64,000 bases of DNA, taken from assembly GCF_030209375.1 (NCBI RefSeq), contig NZ_JARVSC010000001.1, forward strand, positions 658,874 through 722,873, in the 5' to 3' direction. Under the pieces are notes generated by a model. It did no database searches and was not told the DNA's origin. It saw nothing but the letters and a program-made list of their open reading frames with translations. The stretch's first letter is position 1; every line of letters begins with the position of its first letter. The DNA comes from Plantibacter sp. ME-Dv--P-122b (GTDB taxonomy: Bacteria; Actinomycetota; Actinomycetes; Actinomycetales; Microbacteriaceae). Shown piece after piece: positions 35,796-44,940 of the stretch. Made by a program: the position numbers and the translations under genes.

Positions 35796-36152
35796 ATGGC
35801 CGGACACCGCATCTTCACGACGAGCTTCGCCAGCGTGTACCCGCTCTACGTCGCGAAGGCGCAGCGGAAGGGACACACGAAGGCCGAGGTCGACCAGGTC
35901 ATCACCTGGCTCACGGGCTACGACGACGCCGCGATCGAGCGGGTGCTCGCCGACGGCACGGACTTCGAGACCTTCTTCGCGGAAGCGCCGGCGATGCACC
36001 CCAACGCGTCGCTCATCACGGGTCTCATCTGCGGCATCCGGGTCGAGGAGGTCGAGGATCCCCTCATGCAGCGCGTCCGTCAGCTCGACAAGCTCGTGGA
36101 CGAGGTCGCCAAGGGGAAGAAGATGACGTCGATCCTCCGCGCCTCCGCCTGA
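35796..36152 (+). CDS. DUF2200-family protein
   Basis: A 118-residue soluble protein. HRIFTTSFASVYPLYVAKAQRKG at the start and EVDQVITWLTGYD are typical of DUF2200, a small cytoplasmic family of unknown function. It appears monocistronic, ending before a hairpin shared with the convergent DHA2 exporter. Two overlapping frames on the same strand are shadows. Confidence 0.85.
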   Translation: MAGHRIFTTSFASVYPLYVAKAQRKGHTKAEVDQVITWLTGYDDAAIERVLADGTDFETFFAEAPAMHPNASLITGLICGIRVEEVEDPLMQRVRQLDKLVDEVAKGKKMTSILRASA

Positions 36153-36183
36153 CCGTCGACCGGGTGACCCGCCGATGACGCAG

Positions 36184-36213
36184 ACGGCCGCCGCGCGAGT
36201 GCGCGACGGCCGT
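36184..36213. terminator. Bidirectional terminator between DUF2200 and DHA2 exporter genes
   Basis: ACGGCCGCCGCGC, loop GAGT, GCGCGACGGCCGT: 13-base arms with one mismatch, midway between the two convergent stops. Confidence 0.75.
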
Positions 36214-36233
36214 GCGCTCGGAACCCGGTTGGA

Positions 36234-37730
36234 TCAGTGCGCGAGCACCGGTTCCGCGGACGCCTCCGGGGCATGGTGCAAAGCGAGTCCCTGGTTGCGT
36301 CGGCGGAACAGCAGTGCCGCCGTCACGGCGCCGACCGCGAAGAACCCGGCACCCCAGAAGTAGGCGGTCTGATAACTCTGGATCGCGGCCTGTGCCAGCA
36401 CCTCGGGAGTGGGCGGCGCGTTGTCGGTCACGTAGGCCGTGGCGGCGCTCGCCGCGAGGGTGTTGAGGAGCGCCACACCGATCGAACCGCCGACCTGCTG
36501 GCTCGTGTTCACCGTCGCCGACGCGACCCCGGCGAACGCCCGGTCGACACCGAGCGTCGCCGTCTGCATCGAGGCGGGCATGATCGATCCCATCGCGAAG
36601 CCGAGGACCATGAGCGCGGGCATGACGTTGCCGACGTAGGAGCTGTCGAGGTCGAGTCGGGTGAGGAGGAGCATGCCGATCGCCCCGAGCGTCATGCCGA
36701 ACGGCACCATGACCTTCGGCCCGAAGCGCGGGACGAGGAGGTTGGTCCCCAGCTGTGCGGCGAGCACGAGCATCGCGATCATCGGGAGGAAGGCGAAGCC
36801 CGTCTGCTGCGGTGAGTAGCCGAGCGAGGCCTGCAGGTAGTAGGTCACGAAGAGGAAGATGCCGAACATCCCGGCTCCGGCGATCATGACCGAGATGAAC
36901 GCGGCGCCGCGGTTGCGGTCGAGGATGATCGACAACGGGAGGAGCGGGTGTGCGGCCCGACGCTGCCAGAGGACGAACACGACGAGGAGCACGGCTGCCG
37001 CGGCCAGGAAGGCCCAGCTGAGCGGCGAGTCCCAGCCGTCGGTCTCGGCATTTGCGAAGCCGTACACGAGGCTGAACAGCGCGCCCGAGACGAGGACGGT
37101 GCCCGGAACGTCGAGCTTGGGGCGGGGGCCGGTCGTCTTCGGGGTGGTGATGAAGAGGACGGCTCCGACGATGGCGATCACGGCGATCACGACGTTGATG
37201 TACAGGTTCCAGCGCCAGTCGAACTGCTCGGTGAGGAACCCGCCGAGGAGGAGACCGACCGCGCCACCCGCGCCGGCGATCGCACCGAAGACGCCGAACG
37301 CGCGAGCGCGCTCCTTCGGGATCGTGAAGGTGGTCGTGAGCATCGCGAGTGCGGTCGGTGCGAGGAGGGCGGCGAAGACGCCCTGCAGTGCCCGCGCGGC
37401 GACGAGGGTGCCAAACGAGTCCGCGGCGCCTCCGAGGGCCGAGGCGATCGCGAACCCGACGAGCCCGATGATGAACGCCCGCTTCCGCCCCATGAGGTCG
37501 GACAGGCGTCCGCCGAGCAGCAGCAGGCTGCCGAAGGCGAGGGAGTAGGCGGTGACGATCCACTGGCGGTCGCCGTCGGAGAACCCGAGGTCGGCCTGGG
37601 CGGCGGGCATCGCGATGTTCACAACCGTGGCGTCGAGTACGACCATGAGCTGGGCGAGGCCGACGGTGACGAGCGTCCACCACCGGCGAGAGGAGACGGC
37701 CGGGGTTCCGGCAGTACTGTTCGAAGTCAT
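36234..37730 (-). CDS. MFS drug exporter, DHA2 (EmrB/QacA-like, 14 spans)
   Basis: A 498-residue transporter of the DHA2 family. LMVVLDATVVNIAMPAAQADLG in helix 1 and GGRLSDLMGRKRAF in loop 2-3 are family signatures; RALQGVFAALLAPTALAML is motif C-like. It likely exports drugs or other amphipathic molecules by proton antiport. ATG 37730 begins MTSNSTAG; an ATG at 37742 is also possible. Divergent TetR gene and shared repeats mark it as TetR-controlled. Confidence 0.92.
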   Translation of the reverse strand: MTSNSTAGTPAVSSRRWWTLVTVGLAQLMVVLDATVVNIAMPAAQADLGFSDGDRQWIVTAYSLAFGSLLLLGGRLSDLMGRKRAFIIGLVGFAIASALGGAADSFGTLVAARALQGVFAALLAPTALAMLTTTFTIPKERARAFGVFGAIAGAGGAVGLLLGGFLTEQFDWRWNLYINVVIAVIAIVGAVLFITTPKTTGPRPKLDVPGTVLVSGALFSLVYGFANAETDGWDSPLSWAFLAAAAVLLVVFVLWQRRAAHPLLPLSIILDRNRGAAFISVMIAGAGMFGIFLFVTYYLQASLGYSPQQTGFAFLPMIAMLVLAAQLGTNLLVPRFGPKVMVPFGMTLGAIGMLLLTRLDLDSSYVGNVMPALMVLGFAMGSIMPASMQTATLGVDRAFAGVASATVNTSQQVGGSIGVALLNTLAASAATAYVTDNAPPTPEVLAQAAIQSYQTAYFWGAGFFAVGAVTAALLFRRRNQGLALHHAPEASAEPVLAH

Positions 37731-37772
37731 GACCAGGAGCATATACGGAACCGAACAGTTTCGAAACCAAAC

Positions 37773-37803
37773 AGTTCCAGAACTATGAAGTTCCTGAACT
37801 ATG
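37773..37803. promoter_or_regulatory. Direct-repeat operator between DHA2 exporter and TetR genes
   Basis: AGTTCCAGAACTATG (37773-37787) is repeated as AGTTCCTGAACTATG (37789-37803), each half itself nearly palindromic (AGTTC/GAACT). The 16-base period places the two on the DNA about one and a half turns apart. More GAACAGTTTCG/CCAAACAGTTCC half-sites lie at 37753-37778. Confidence 0.65.
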
Positions 37804-37836
37804 CTGTTTCGGGAGACGAAAGGGAGGTGGGCCGCG

Positions 37837-38448
37837 ATGACGCAGCTCGAGACTCCGATCGACGCCCCGAAGCTCGGACGCAAGCGTGACCACTCCCGCG
37901 ACGCGGAGATTCTGGAGGCGGCGCTCGACGTCCTCGCTGACACGGGCTACGCCGGGATGACGGTCGACATGGTCGCCGCGCGGGCGAAGGCCGGCAAGGC
38001 GACGCTCTACCGCCGATGGGCGTCGAAGTCCGAACTCGTGATCGATGCGGTCGCCTGCATGAAGCAGATCGATCCCGACTTCTCGAAGCTGCCCGACACC
38101 GGCTCACTCCGCGGCGACCTCGTCGCGATGATCAAGGCGCCGTCCATCGCCGAGGGCGAGCGCAAGATGCGTGTGTTCGCCGGCGTGATGTCGATGATCT
38201 CGGATGCCCCGGAGCTCACCGAGTCCATCCATGCGGCGATCGTGGAGCCGCGCATGGCGGTCAACCGCTTCCTGTTGCAGCGCGCGATCGACCGCGGTGA
38301 GATCCGCGCGGACGCCGATGTGGAGACCCTTGCGCTGATCAGCCAGGCGATGGTGAGCTATCGCGTACTCATGCTGCGGGAGCCGGTGACGCGTGACTTC
38401 CTCGTGTCGGTGATCGACGGCGTCATCATCCCTGCCGTCCGGAAGTAG
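37837..38448 (+). CDS. TetR-family repressor of the adjacent exporter
   Basis: A 203-residue regulator. The helix-turn-helix lies at about 20-65 (AEILEAALDVLADTGYAGMTVD, GKATLYRRWASKSELV), followed by a TetR_C ligand domain (a region including IAEGERKMRVFAGVM). ATG 37837 with AGGGAGGTGG just before it was preferred over ATG 37801, which lies in the operator. Divergent to the DHA2 exporter; the classical arrangement for a drug-responsive repressor. Confidence 0.9.
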   Translation: MTQLETPIDAPKLGRKRDHSRDAEILEAALDVLADTGYAGMTVDMVAARAKAGKATLYRRWASKSELVIDAVACMKQIDPDFSKLPDTGSLRGDLVAMIKAPSIAEGERKMRVFAGVMSMISDAPELTESIHAAIVEPRMAVNRFLLQRAIDRGEIRADADVETLALISQAMVSYRVLMLREPVTRDFLVSVIDGVIIPAVRK

Positions 38449-38452
38449 TCCG

Positions 38453-39256
38453 ATGGCCGACGGATCCGCTCGATCTCGAACCGGGCTGCTCGATCACGCG
38501 GCGCCGGTCCACCTCGGGACGCCCGACGCCGCATTGCGCTTCTCCGGCTTCCGCGATCCGGGCGGACGCCACCTCATCGTCGATGGCGCGGAGGCGTTCG
38601 AGTTGAGCTTCCCGTGCGGAAGCTGCGCGCTGCTGTTCCGTCGTCTGGACTATGGTGCTCGGGCGCTCGCCGCAGACGCACTGCACGAACGCCTCGACGA
38701 GGGCGTGCCAGCGATCGACGATCCGTTGTTACGTGGCCTCGCGTCGACGTTCCTGCCCGAGGGGACCTACCTGCCGCTCCTGCTGTCCATCGAGCCCGTC
38801 CTCGTCGCGCCGGGTGACGATCACGACTATTTCTCGCGGGAACAGGTCGCGCACCGCGGCATCGACCCCACCCTCGGGGCGCCGGAGAATCCGTCGACCG
38901 GCTATTACCGCGGCCCGACCCGGACGACCGGCGAGCACGAGACCCTCTTCGAGTTCCTGGTGCCGATGGTGCCGCCCGGTTGGAATGAGCGCGAGCGCGT
39001 GGCGTCCTACGAGGAGCGGCTTCGCTCCGGGGGAGCGGCGACCGTGCTCGCGGTCGCCGTGCTGGACCGGACGCAGCCGTTCGACAGCGCCGACGCCCAC
39101 ACGGGTCTCGTGCACTTCGTGCTCGACGGCCACCACAAACTGGAGGCGGCCGCGCGTCTCGGCGTCCCCGTGACGGTCCTCTCATTCGTCTCGGTCGACG
39201 CGAGCCTCGCGGACGAGGCGACGGTGGTCGGCCTCCCGGAGCTGCTCGTGTGTTGA
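38453..39256 (+). CDS. Uncharacterised protein with ParB-like DGHHKL motif
   Basis: A 267-residue soluble protein I do not recognise. It starts 4 bases after the TetR stop and so is probably co-transcribed. The C-terminal LVHFVLDGHHKLEAAARLGVPV (about residues 218-239) resembles the G-H-(H/R) nucleotide-binding motif of ParB/sulfiredoxin-like proteins. The middle has FPCGSCALLFRR with a CxxC-like pair and PGDDHDYFS. No signal peptide or membrane span. Function unknown. Confidence 0.75.
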   Translation: MADGSARSRTGLLDHAAPVHLGTPDAALRFSGFRDPGGRHLIVDGAEAFELSFPCGSCALLFRRLDYGARALAADALHERLDEGVPAIDDPLLRGLASTFLPEGTYLPLLLSIEPVLVAPGDDHDYFSREQVAHRGIDPTLGAPENPSTGYYRGPTRTTGEHETLFEFLVPMVPPGWNERERVASYEERLRSGGAATVLAVAVLDRTQPFDSADAHTGLVHFVLDGHHKLEAAARLGVPVTVLSFVSVDASLADEATVVGLPELLVC

Positions 39257-39557
39257 TCACGGCGCGTGCGTGACCGGGTGGATCACGCAGCGCTGGATCC
39301 CCCGATCCCTGCGTGACCCACCGGTCGAGGCGATGAGCGTCGCGAACCCCCGTCGCGAAGACACAGCCCACTGAGGCGTGGACTGCGGCGGCATCACCTC
39401 CACCAGTCTGCCATGAATAAGTCGTTCGTACCAGTTATGAAAAAGAGGTCGGCCGCGTGCGGTCCAAGCCTCTAGGCTGAGGCCCCGACCGGCCACGGTC
39501 GACGAATACGGCGCCGATGGATCGGGGCCGGAACACAGGCTGCCCAAGGAGATCAGG
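39257..39557. other. Gene-free stretch with inverted repeat
   Basis: Holds the leader of the ScbR-like gene. An inverted repeat near 39265-39330 (GCGTGACCGGGTGG and CTGCGTGACCCACCGG) may be a terminator. A partial palindrome ATAAGT-N10-AGTTAT at about 39417-39438 could be a regulator site. A minus-strand open frame (39257-39583) has no recognisable features. Confidence 0.45.
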
Positions 39558-40250
39558 ATGCCGGGGACACGGCGAACGCCCACTCAGGAACGCGGACAGG
39601 TGACGCAGGATGCGATCGTCGAGGGTGCCGCGAGCGTCTTCGACCGCATCGGCTACGGGAACGCGAGTCTGTCGATGATCGCGGAGGCGTCCGGGATCTC
39701 GCAGGGGTCCATGTACTTCCACTTCAAGTCGAAGGAGCAGATCGCCCTCGCGGTCATCCACGAGCAGCACGACCGGTCGATGCCCCTCATGGCGCGGGTG
39801 TCTGAACAGTACGACGGGGTCCTCGAACGGCTCATCCGGGTTTCGCGCGCCTTCGTCGATCAACTCGAGAGCGACCCGGTGGTCCGTGCCGGGATCAGGC
39901 TCACGCTCGATGAGGGTTCGCTGAGCCAACCGGCCGGAGCGTTCTACGAGGAGTGGGTCTCGGGGACGGCCGCTCAGCTCGACGTGGCGCTGCAAGCCGG
40001 GGACCTGGTGAGTTCGATGTCGGCGCCGGACCTGGCCCGCACGCTCATCGGATTCTTCACCGGTGTTCAGCTGACCGCACAGGCGACGGTCGGGCGATCG
40101 GACATCGCCGCCTCGGTCGACCGGATGTGGCGGCTCGCGATCGATGCCATCGTCCCCGAGACGCGGCGGTCAGCAGCGACGCGGGTCCGCGAGGACACCT
40201 TCGGCGTTGCGGTCGAACCGCGCACGGCACGACCTACCGCGTCGATGTAG
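39558..40250 (+). CDS. ScbR-like TetR-family regulator (gamma-butyrolactone receptor type)
   Basis: A 230-residue TetR protein. The N-terminal HTH (DAIVEGAASVFDRIGYGNASLS, then GISQGSMYFHFKSKEQIALAV) has the YFHFxSKE pattern of the ScbR/ArpA autoregulator receptors of actinobacteria. The C-terminal domain fits, although ligand-pocket residues cannot be judged. No butyrolactone synthase gene is nearby, so it may respond to another small molecule. The last 30 residues are Arg/Thr-rich. Stands alone before tRNA-Lys. Confidence 0.8.
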   Translation: MPGTRRTPTQERGQVTQDAIVEGAASVFDRIGYGNASLSMIAEASGISQGSMYFHFKSKEQIALAVIHEQHDRSMPLMARVSEQYDGVLERLIRVSRAFVDQLESDPVVRAGIRLTLDEGSLSQPAGAFYEEWVSGTAAQLDVALQAGDLVSSMSAPDLARTLIGFFTGVQLTAQATVGRSDIAASVDRMWRLAIDAIVPETRRSAATRVREDTFGVAVEPRTARPTASM

Positions 40251-40323
40251 CGATCCACACTGGGCGATGGACGGGCGACGTTCGTACATCTCGGAGCGAC
40301 ACGGCGGAGAACCGCGTCGGTGG

Positions 40324-40396
40324 TGGGCCCGGTGGGGCTCGAACCCACGACCCGCGGATTAAAAGTCCGATGCTCTGCCAACTGAGCTACAGGCCC
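40324..40396 (-). tRNA. tRNA-Lys (anticodon TTT)
   Basis: Read on the minus strand: acceptor GGGCCTG pairs with CGGGCCC at the 3' end; D arm AGCTCAGTTGGCAGAGC; anticodon loop CTTTTAA on a TCGGA/TCCGC-like stem; T arm GTGGG-TTCGAGC-CCCAC. The anticodon is at 40361-40363. The CCA end is not encoded. All four arms fold normally. Confidence 0.97.
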
Positions 40397-40525
40397 ATAC
40401 GCGCTCTACTCTACGAGATTTCAACGGCACCCGTTGACGCGCGGGTCGGGGCCACAGGGGAGGATCGCCCGCCGGGGCGAGTACCGTTGTCGGGTGCGCG
40501 AAGCGCGTCGCAGGCAGGAGTAGGC

Positions 40526-41155
40526 ATGACCGAGGGATTCCATCGTCCGACGAAGCTCCCGCCGTCGATGCTCGAAGCGATCCAGGGCGGCCTCGACCCG
40601 GAGGCCGTGTCGAGGATCACGCATGAGACGGCCGTCGCACTCCTCACCCGGGTGCGGGCGGATCCGGACCCCGCCGTGGTCGATCGCCTCGTGACGTACA
40701 CGGACGAGCACGGGATCGACGCCATCGCCGAACTCTGGTCGCACGCCAGCCCGCGAAGCCTCCCCGGAGCCCTCTGGCGCATCTACCTGCTGCGCCTGCT
40801 CATCCGGCAGGACCCGGTGGGGACGAGCTTCAGCTTCCAGCGGGGCACCGAGCTCATCACCACCGTCGATCCCGTGATCGCAGGCGCCGCCGAGCCGACC
40901 GGGCCGGAGGAGATCATCGTCCTCGCCGATCAGATCCTCCGTGGCCTGTACACCGGCGACTTCGCGATCGCCCTCGAGCGGGCGGCTTCGTTCTGCCGGA
41001 TCAACGCGGTCGGCTGCACCTCCCTGGCGAACGACCGGGACGCGGTCGACCCCGCAGACGCCGCGAGACTCACCACGAAGGCCGCACGGTTCAGCACCAT
41101 CGCCGAGGAGCTCGCCGGCTGCGCCCGACTGTGGCGCACCGACTCCCTCGACTGA
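40526..41155 (+). CDS. Conserved actinobacterial protein of unknown function
   Basis: A 209-residue soluble, mostly helical protein with no signal peptide or membrane span. Recognisable stretches are FHRPTKLPPSMLEAIQGG, WSHASPRSLPGALWRIYLLR and TGPEEIIVLADQILRG. I believe homologues occur across Micrococcales upstream of sigK-type loci, sometimes carrying unsupported names; no domain supports a function. ATG 40526 follows GGCAGGAG. The longer in-frame opening from 39953 crosses the tRNA and is not real. Confidence 0.75.
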   Translation: MTEGFHRPTKLPPSMLEAIQGGLDPEAVSRITHETAVALLTRVRADPDPAVVDRLVTYTDEHGIDAIAELWSHASPRSLPGALWRIYLLRLLIRQDPVGTSFSFQRGTELITTVDPVIAGAAEPTGPEEIIVLADQILRGLYTGDFAIALERAASFCRINAVGCTSLANDRDAVDPADAARLTTKAARFSTIAEELAGCARLWRTDSLD

Positions 41156-41503
41156 TCCAGGCGCCCTGGTCAAGGCCTTCGACCTGGGAATGTCCACAGG
41201 TGATCCCTTGCTACACTGTTCAAGCCGGGCCGCAGTAACCCCGGGCTCCAAAAATCGCCGCTTCGAGCGGCCTTGCGCCGAGAGGCGTTTCTGCGGCCTG
41301 GCACTTGCTTTGTGCGGACATCCTCGTCCGTCTGCCGCCCGTCCCGTGATGTCACCGGAGCTGGGGTGTCGAATCGCGTCGATTCCTCCAATCGGATCCC
41401 GGGTCGGCACCGAACTCCGTGTATGACCGCCGCACTGTACACGCAGACCCGACCTCGGGTGGGCGTCGCGCAAACGGCCGGAGTCCGTGAGAAGCTAAGA
41501 CTT
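41156..41503. other. Hairpin-rich 348-base leader upstream of sigK
   Basis: No convincing gene. A TGCTACACT extended -10-like element at about 41209-41217 could start a transcript near 41224. Downstream are several short perfect hairpins: GCCGCT-TCG-AGCGGC (about 41260-41274), GCGCC-GAGA-GGCG, GCAC/GTGC and CGGAC-N6-GTCCG (about 41318-41333). This could be a structured leader or a small RNA gene. The in-frame opening back to 41273 appears accidental. Confidence 0.45.
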
Positions 41504-42094
41504 GTGACCACGGGACCGGAAGCCGACGCTGCACCGCAGGTGTCTTTGGCGAACGTGCTCGACGCGCTCCTCATCCGCGTGGCCGGCGGCGACCAGGTCG
41601 CGTTCAGCGAGCTGTACGACCACATCGCGCCGCGCGTCCTCGGACTCGTCAAGCGGGTGCTCGTCGACCACGCGCAGTCCGAAGAGGTCACCCAGGAGGT
41701 GTTCCTCGAGGTCTGGCAGAACGCCCAGAAATTCGAGGCGGGCAAGGGTACGGCCACGACCTGGGTGCTCACCATGGCCCACCGTCGTGCGATCGACCGC
41801 GTGCGGGCCTCACAGGCCGGACGTGACCGCGATCTCAAGATCGGCATCCGCGACTTCGACGAGCGTGTCGACAACGTGCAGGAGACGGTCGAGATCCGGA
41901 TCGAGCACGAACGCGTCAAGCGGGCCTTCGTCCGGTTGAGCGAGCTGCAACGTGAGGCTGTTTCGCTCGCCTACTACGGCGGCTACAGTCACAGCGAGAT
42001 CTCGAACCTGCTCGGCGTACCGATCGGTACGGTCAAGACCAGGTTGCGGGACGGAATGATCAGACTTCGAGACGAGTTGGGGGTGCGTACATGA
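41504..42094 (+). CDS. sigK: ECF sigma factor SigK
   Basis: A 196-residue ECF sigma factor. Region 2 is visible as AFSELYDHIAPRVLGLVKRV with DHAQSEEVTQEVFLEVWQ; region 4 as LSELQREAVSLAYYGGYSHSEIS and GVPIGTVKTRLRDG. The GTG at 41504 gives the usual short N-terminal region before the domain; starts further upstream would add a low-complexity extension. It is followed by its anti-sigma RskA with an ATGA overlap. In mycobacteria the pair responds to redox stress; the signal here is unknown. Confidence 0.93.
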   Translation: MTTGPEADAAPQVSLANVLDALLIRVAGGDQVAFSELYDHIAPRVLGLVKRVLVDHAQSEEVTQEVFLEVWQNAQKFEAGKGTATTWVLTMAHRRAIDRVRASQAGRDRDLKIGIRDFDERVDNVQETVEIRIEHERVKRAFVRLSELQREAVSLAYYGGYSHSEISNLLGVPIGTVKTRLRDGMIRLRDELGVRT

Positions 42095-42948
42095 CCGAGC
42101 GAGACGATGCAACAGACCTGGCAGCCGGAAACGCGCTGCACACCCTGACCCCGCGCGAGCAGGAGCGGTTCGACCGCCTGCGCGCCGAACACGAGTCCGT
42201 CCGCGAGGAAGCGGCGGAATTCGAGGAGACCGTCGCCATGCTCGACCTCGCAGCACCTCCCGTGCAGCCGTCGGCAGCGCTCAAGAACTCCCTCATGGCC
42301 GCGATCCAGAACCTGCCGCAGCTGCCCGCTGACGCCCCCGTCGACGCTCCTGTCGCCGAGGTGCAGGGGCTCCCGGCTGCGGTTCCGGACATCGACGAGG
42401 CGCCGGTATCGACACCGATCGCCGCGCCAGCCCCAGCAGCATCGACCACTCCGACAGCCCAGGAGGCCGGTGCAGCGGAGCGCAAGGCCGCCTCACGGTG
42501 GCGTCGCAGCGCCGTCGGCATGGTGGTGGGCGCAGCAGCGGCGGTCGGCCTCATCTTCGGCGGTGTCGGACTCGCAAACACCTTCGGTGGCGGATCCCTC
42601 ACGCAGACGGTCGCGCTCGCGGAGATCAACGCGGCATCCGACGTCCAGCGCGCCAAGGTGTCCATGGACGATGCGACGGCGACCCTCGTCTGGTCGGGTG
42701 AGCTCGGCAAGTCCGCCCTGCTCGTCGACGGACTCGGCGCTCTGCCCTCCGACAAGGTCTACGAACTCTGGTACATCGGCGAGGGAGGCCCGGTCTCGGC
42801 CGGCACCTTCTCGGCAGCCAACGGCACCACCTGGCGCGTCCTCGACGGTGCCATGAGTGCGGGCGACAAGGTCGGTGTCACGGTCGAGCCGCAGGGCGGT
42901 TCCAAACAGCCCACCACCGACCCGATCATGGTCATCGAGACGGCATAG
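42091..42948 (+). CDS. rskA: Anti-sigma-K factor RskA
   Basis: A 285-residue single-span membrane protein. The N-terminal cytoplasmic anti-sigma domain (DLAAGNALHTLTPREQERFD) lacks the Cys pair of zinc-binding anti-sigmas, as in mycobacterial RskA. A Pro/Ala-rich linker follows, one span lies at about 141-161 (VGMVVGAAAAVGLIFGGVG), and the extracytoplasmic RskA domain includes LGALPSDKVYELWYIGEGG. ATGA overlap with sigK gives equal synthesis. The cell-surface domain should be cut by proteases to free SigK. Confidence 0.94.
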   Translation: MTERDDATDLAAGNALHTLTPREQERFDRLRAEHESVREEAAEFEETVAMLDLAAPPVQPSAALKNSLMAAIQNLPQLPADAPVDAPVAEVQGLPAAVPDIDEAPVSTPIAAPAPAASTTPTAQEAGAAERKAASRWRRSAVGMVVGAAAAVGLIFGGVGLANTFGGGSLTQTVALAEINAASDVQRAKVSMDDATATLVWSGELGKSALLVDGLGALPSDKVYELWYIGEGGPVSAGTFSAANGTTWRVLDGAMSAGDKVGVTVEPQGGSKQPTTDPIMVIETA

Positions 42949-42984
42949 CTCCGGTCCCTGGGGTCGTCGAACAGACGCACCGAC

Positions 42985-43025
42985 GACGAAAGCCCCGCCC
43001 GGGAATCCCGGACGGGGCTTTCGTC
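42985..43025. terminator. Bidirectional terminator between rskA and pstB
   Basis: GACGAAAGCCCCG and CGGGGCTTTCGTC are perfect 13-base outer arms with an inner CCGGGA/TCCCGG pair. It provides A/T tracts on both strands. Confidence 0.9.
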
Positions 43026-43039
43026 ATGGCGGCGTCAGA

Positions 43040-43819
43040 TCAACCGAAGCGACCCGAGACGTAGTCCTCGGTCGCCTGGACGGACGGCTTCGAGAACATC
43101 GTGGTGGTGTCGTCGTACTCGATGAGCTTGCCCGGCTTGCCGGTGCCGGCGATGTTGAAGAACGCGGTCTTGTCGCTGACGCGGCTCGCCTGCTGCATGT
43201 TGTGCGTCACGATCACGATCGTGTACTCCTGCTTGAGTTCCTCGATGAGGTCCTCGATGGCGAGCGTCGAGATCGGGTCGAGGGCCGAGCAGGGCTCGTC
43301 CATCAGCACGACGTCGGGGGACACGGCGATGGCACGGGCGATGCAGAGACGCTGCTGCTGACCACCGGAGAGGCCGGAGCCCGGCTTGTCGAGGCGGTCC
43401 TTCACCTCGTTCCAGAGGTTGGCGCCCTGGAGTGAACGCTCGACAAGGGCGTCCTGGTCGGACTTCGACATCTTCCGGTTGTTGAGCTTGACGCCGGCGA
43501 GGACGTTCTCCTTGATGCTCATCGTCGGGAACGGGTTCGGGCGCTGGAAGACCATGCCGACCTGACGGCGGACGAGGACCGGGTCGACGCCCGGGCCGTA
43601 GAGGTTGTTGCCGTCGATCAGGACCTCGCCCTCGACACGTGCGCCGGGGACGACCTCGTGCATGCGGTTCAGGGTGCGGAGGAAGGTGGACTTCCCGCAG
43701 CCGGAGGGGCCGATGAACGCGGTGACCGTGCGGGGCTGGATCTGGAGGGAGACGCCCTCGACAGCCATGAAGCTGCCGTAGAAGACGTTGAGGTCGTTGA
43801 CTTCGATGCTCTTGGACAC
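43040..43819 (-). CDS. pstB: Phosphate ABC transporter ATP-binding protein
   Basis: A 259-residue ATPase that powers phosphate import. Walker [10 protein letters not shown] at 37-45, signature [14 protein letters not shown], and Walker [14 protein letters not shown] are intact; [16 protein letters not shown] is the PstB Q-loop. Last gene of pstSCAB; 20 bases separate it from pstA. Confidence 0.97.
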   Translation of the reverse strand: MSKSIEVNDLNVFYGSFMAVEGVSLQIQPRTVTAFIGPSGCGKSTFLRTLNRMHEVVPGARVEGEVLIDGNNLYGPGVDPVLVRRQVGMVFQRPNPFPTMSIKENVLAGVKLNNRKMSKSDQDALVERSLQGANLWNEVKDRLDKPGSGLSGGQQQRLCIARAIAVSPDVVLMDEPCSALDPISTLAIEDLIEELKQEYTIVIVTHNMQQASRVSDKTAFFNIAGTGKPGKLIEYDDTTTMFSKPSVQATEDYVSGRFG

Positions 43820-43839
43820 GGGGTTCCTTTGCTCGCGGC

Positions 43840-44940
43840 CTAGCGGCCGAACTTGGGGGCGAAGATCTTGGCGATGAGTCGGGCGATGAGGTTCAGCGCC
43901 ATGACGATGAGGATGAGGACGAGGGCGCCGGTCCAGGCGCGGTCCACGTAGGAGGCCCCGTCGGTGCCCTGGTTCGCGTACTGGGTGTACACGAAGACCG
44001 GGAGGGTCATCATCGGGCCGTCGAAGAGGTTGTAGTTCATGCTCTGGGTGAAGCCGGCGATGATCAGGAGGGGCGCGGTCTCACCGATGACGCGGGCGAC
44101 GGCGAGCGTCACGCCGGTGATGATGCCGGCGATCGAGGTCGGGAGGACGATCTTGAGGATGGTCAGCCACTTCGGCACGCCGAGGGCGTAGGAGGCCTCG
44201 CGCAGCTCGTTCGGCACGAGCTTCAGCATCTCCTCGCTGGAGCGGACCACGACGGGGATCATGAGCAGCGACAGCGCGATGGCACCGCCGATGCCGAGCC
44301 GGACGCCCGGGCCGAAGAAGATCGCCAGCAGGGCGAAGGCGAACAGTCCGGCGACGATGGACGGGATGCCGGTCATCACGTCGACGAGGAAGGTGATGCC
44401 CTGCGCGAGCTTGCCGCGACCGTATTCGACGAGGTAGATCGCCGTCAGGATCCCGATCGGGATGGAGATGACGGACGTGGCCAGCGTGATGAGCAGCGTG
44501 CCCGTGATGGCGTGCAGTGCTCCACCGCCCTCACCGACGACGTTCCGCATCGACAGGGAGAAGAACTCGATGTCGAAGCGGGCGGCACCGGCCGAGATCA
44601 CCGTGATGGCGACCGAGACGAGCGGCAGGAGGGCGACGACGAAGGCCGCGGTCACCAGGGTGGTGAGCAGACGGTCCTTGGCCTTGCGGCGTCCCTCCAC
44701 CATGAGCGACGAGACGTACACCGTCACCGCGTAGAGCGCGGCACCGAGCACGACGGCTCCGGGGACGTTGTAGCTCTTGTCTGCCGTCGACTGCTGCAAC
44801 AGCAGGAAGATGACACCGCTGACGATGAGGCTGCCCGCGAGGATCGTGAGCGGCGCGAACTTCGGCAGCTTGCCCGCGGTGAGCGAGTTGGAGAACGGCG
44901 TGGCGATGGACGCCTGACGGCGGTCGGTCGTGGCGGTCAT
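43840..44940 (-). CDS. pstA: Phosphate ABC transporter permease PstA
   Basis: A 366-residue permease, longer than many PstA proteins because of an N-terminal part with two additional spans ([32 protein letters not shown]). The core includes [35 protein letters not shown] and the EAA-like loop [22 protein letters not shown]. Start ATG 44940 shares one base with the pstC stop. Confidence 0.95.
   Translation of the reverse strand: MTATTDRRQASIATPFSNSLTAGKLPKFAPLTILAGSLIVSGVIFLLLQQSTADKSYNVPGAVVLGAALYAVTVYVSSLMVEGRRKAKDRLLTTLVTAAFVVALLPLVSVAITVISAGAARFDIEFFSLSMRNVVGEGGGALHAITGTLLITLATSVISIPIGILTAIYLVEYGRGKLAQGITFLVDVMTGIPSIVAGLFAFALLAIFFGPGVRLGIGGAIALSLLMIPVVVRSSEEMLKLVPNELREASYALGVPKWLTILKIVLPTSIAGIITGVTLAVARVIGETAPLLIIAGFTQSMNYNLFDGPMMTLPVFVYTQYANQGTDGASYVDRAWTGALVLILIVMALNLIARLIAKIFAPKFGR

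Noticed and set aside
39257..39583. 108-residue minus-strand frame before the ScbR-like gene
   Set aside because: No domain, no ribosome site, and it overlaps the start of a well-supported gene.
39953..41155. Long frame upstream of the 209-residue unknown protein
   Set aside because: It would read through tRNA-Lys; the true start is ATG 40526 with a ribosome site.
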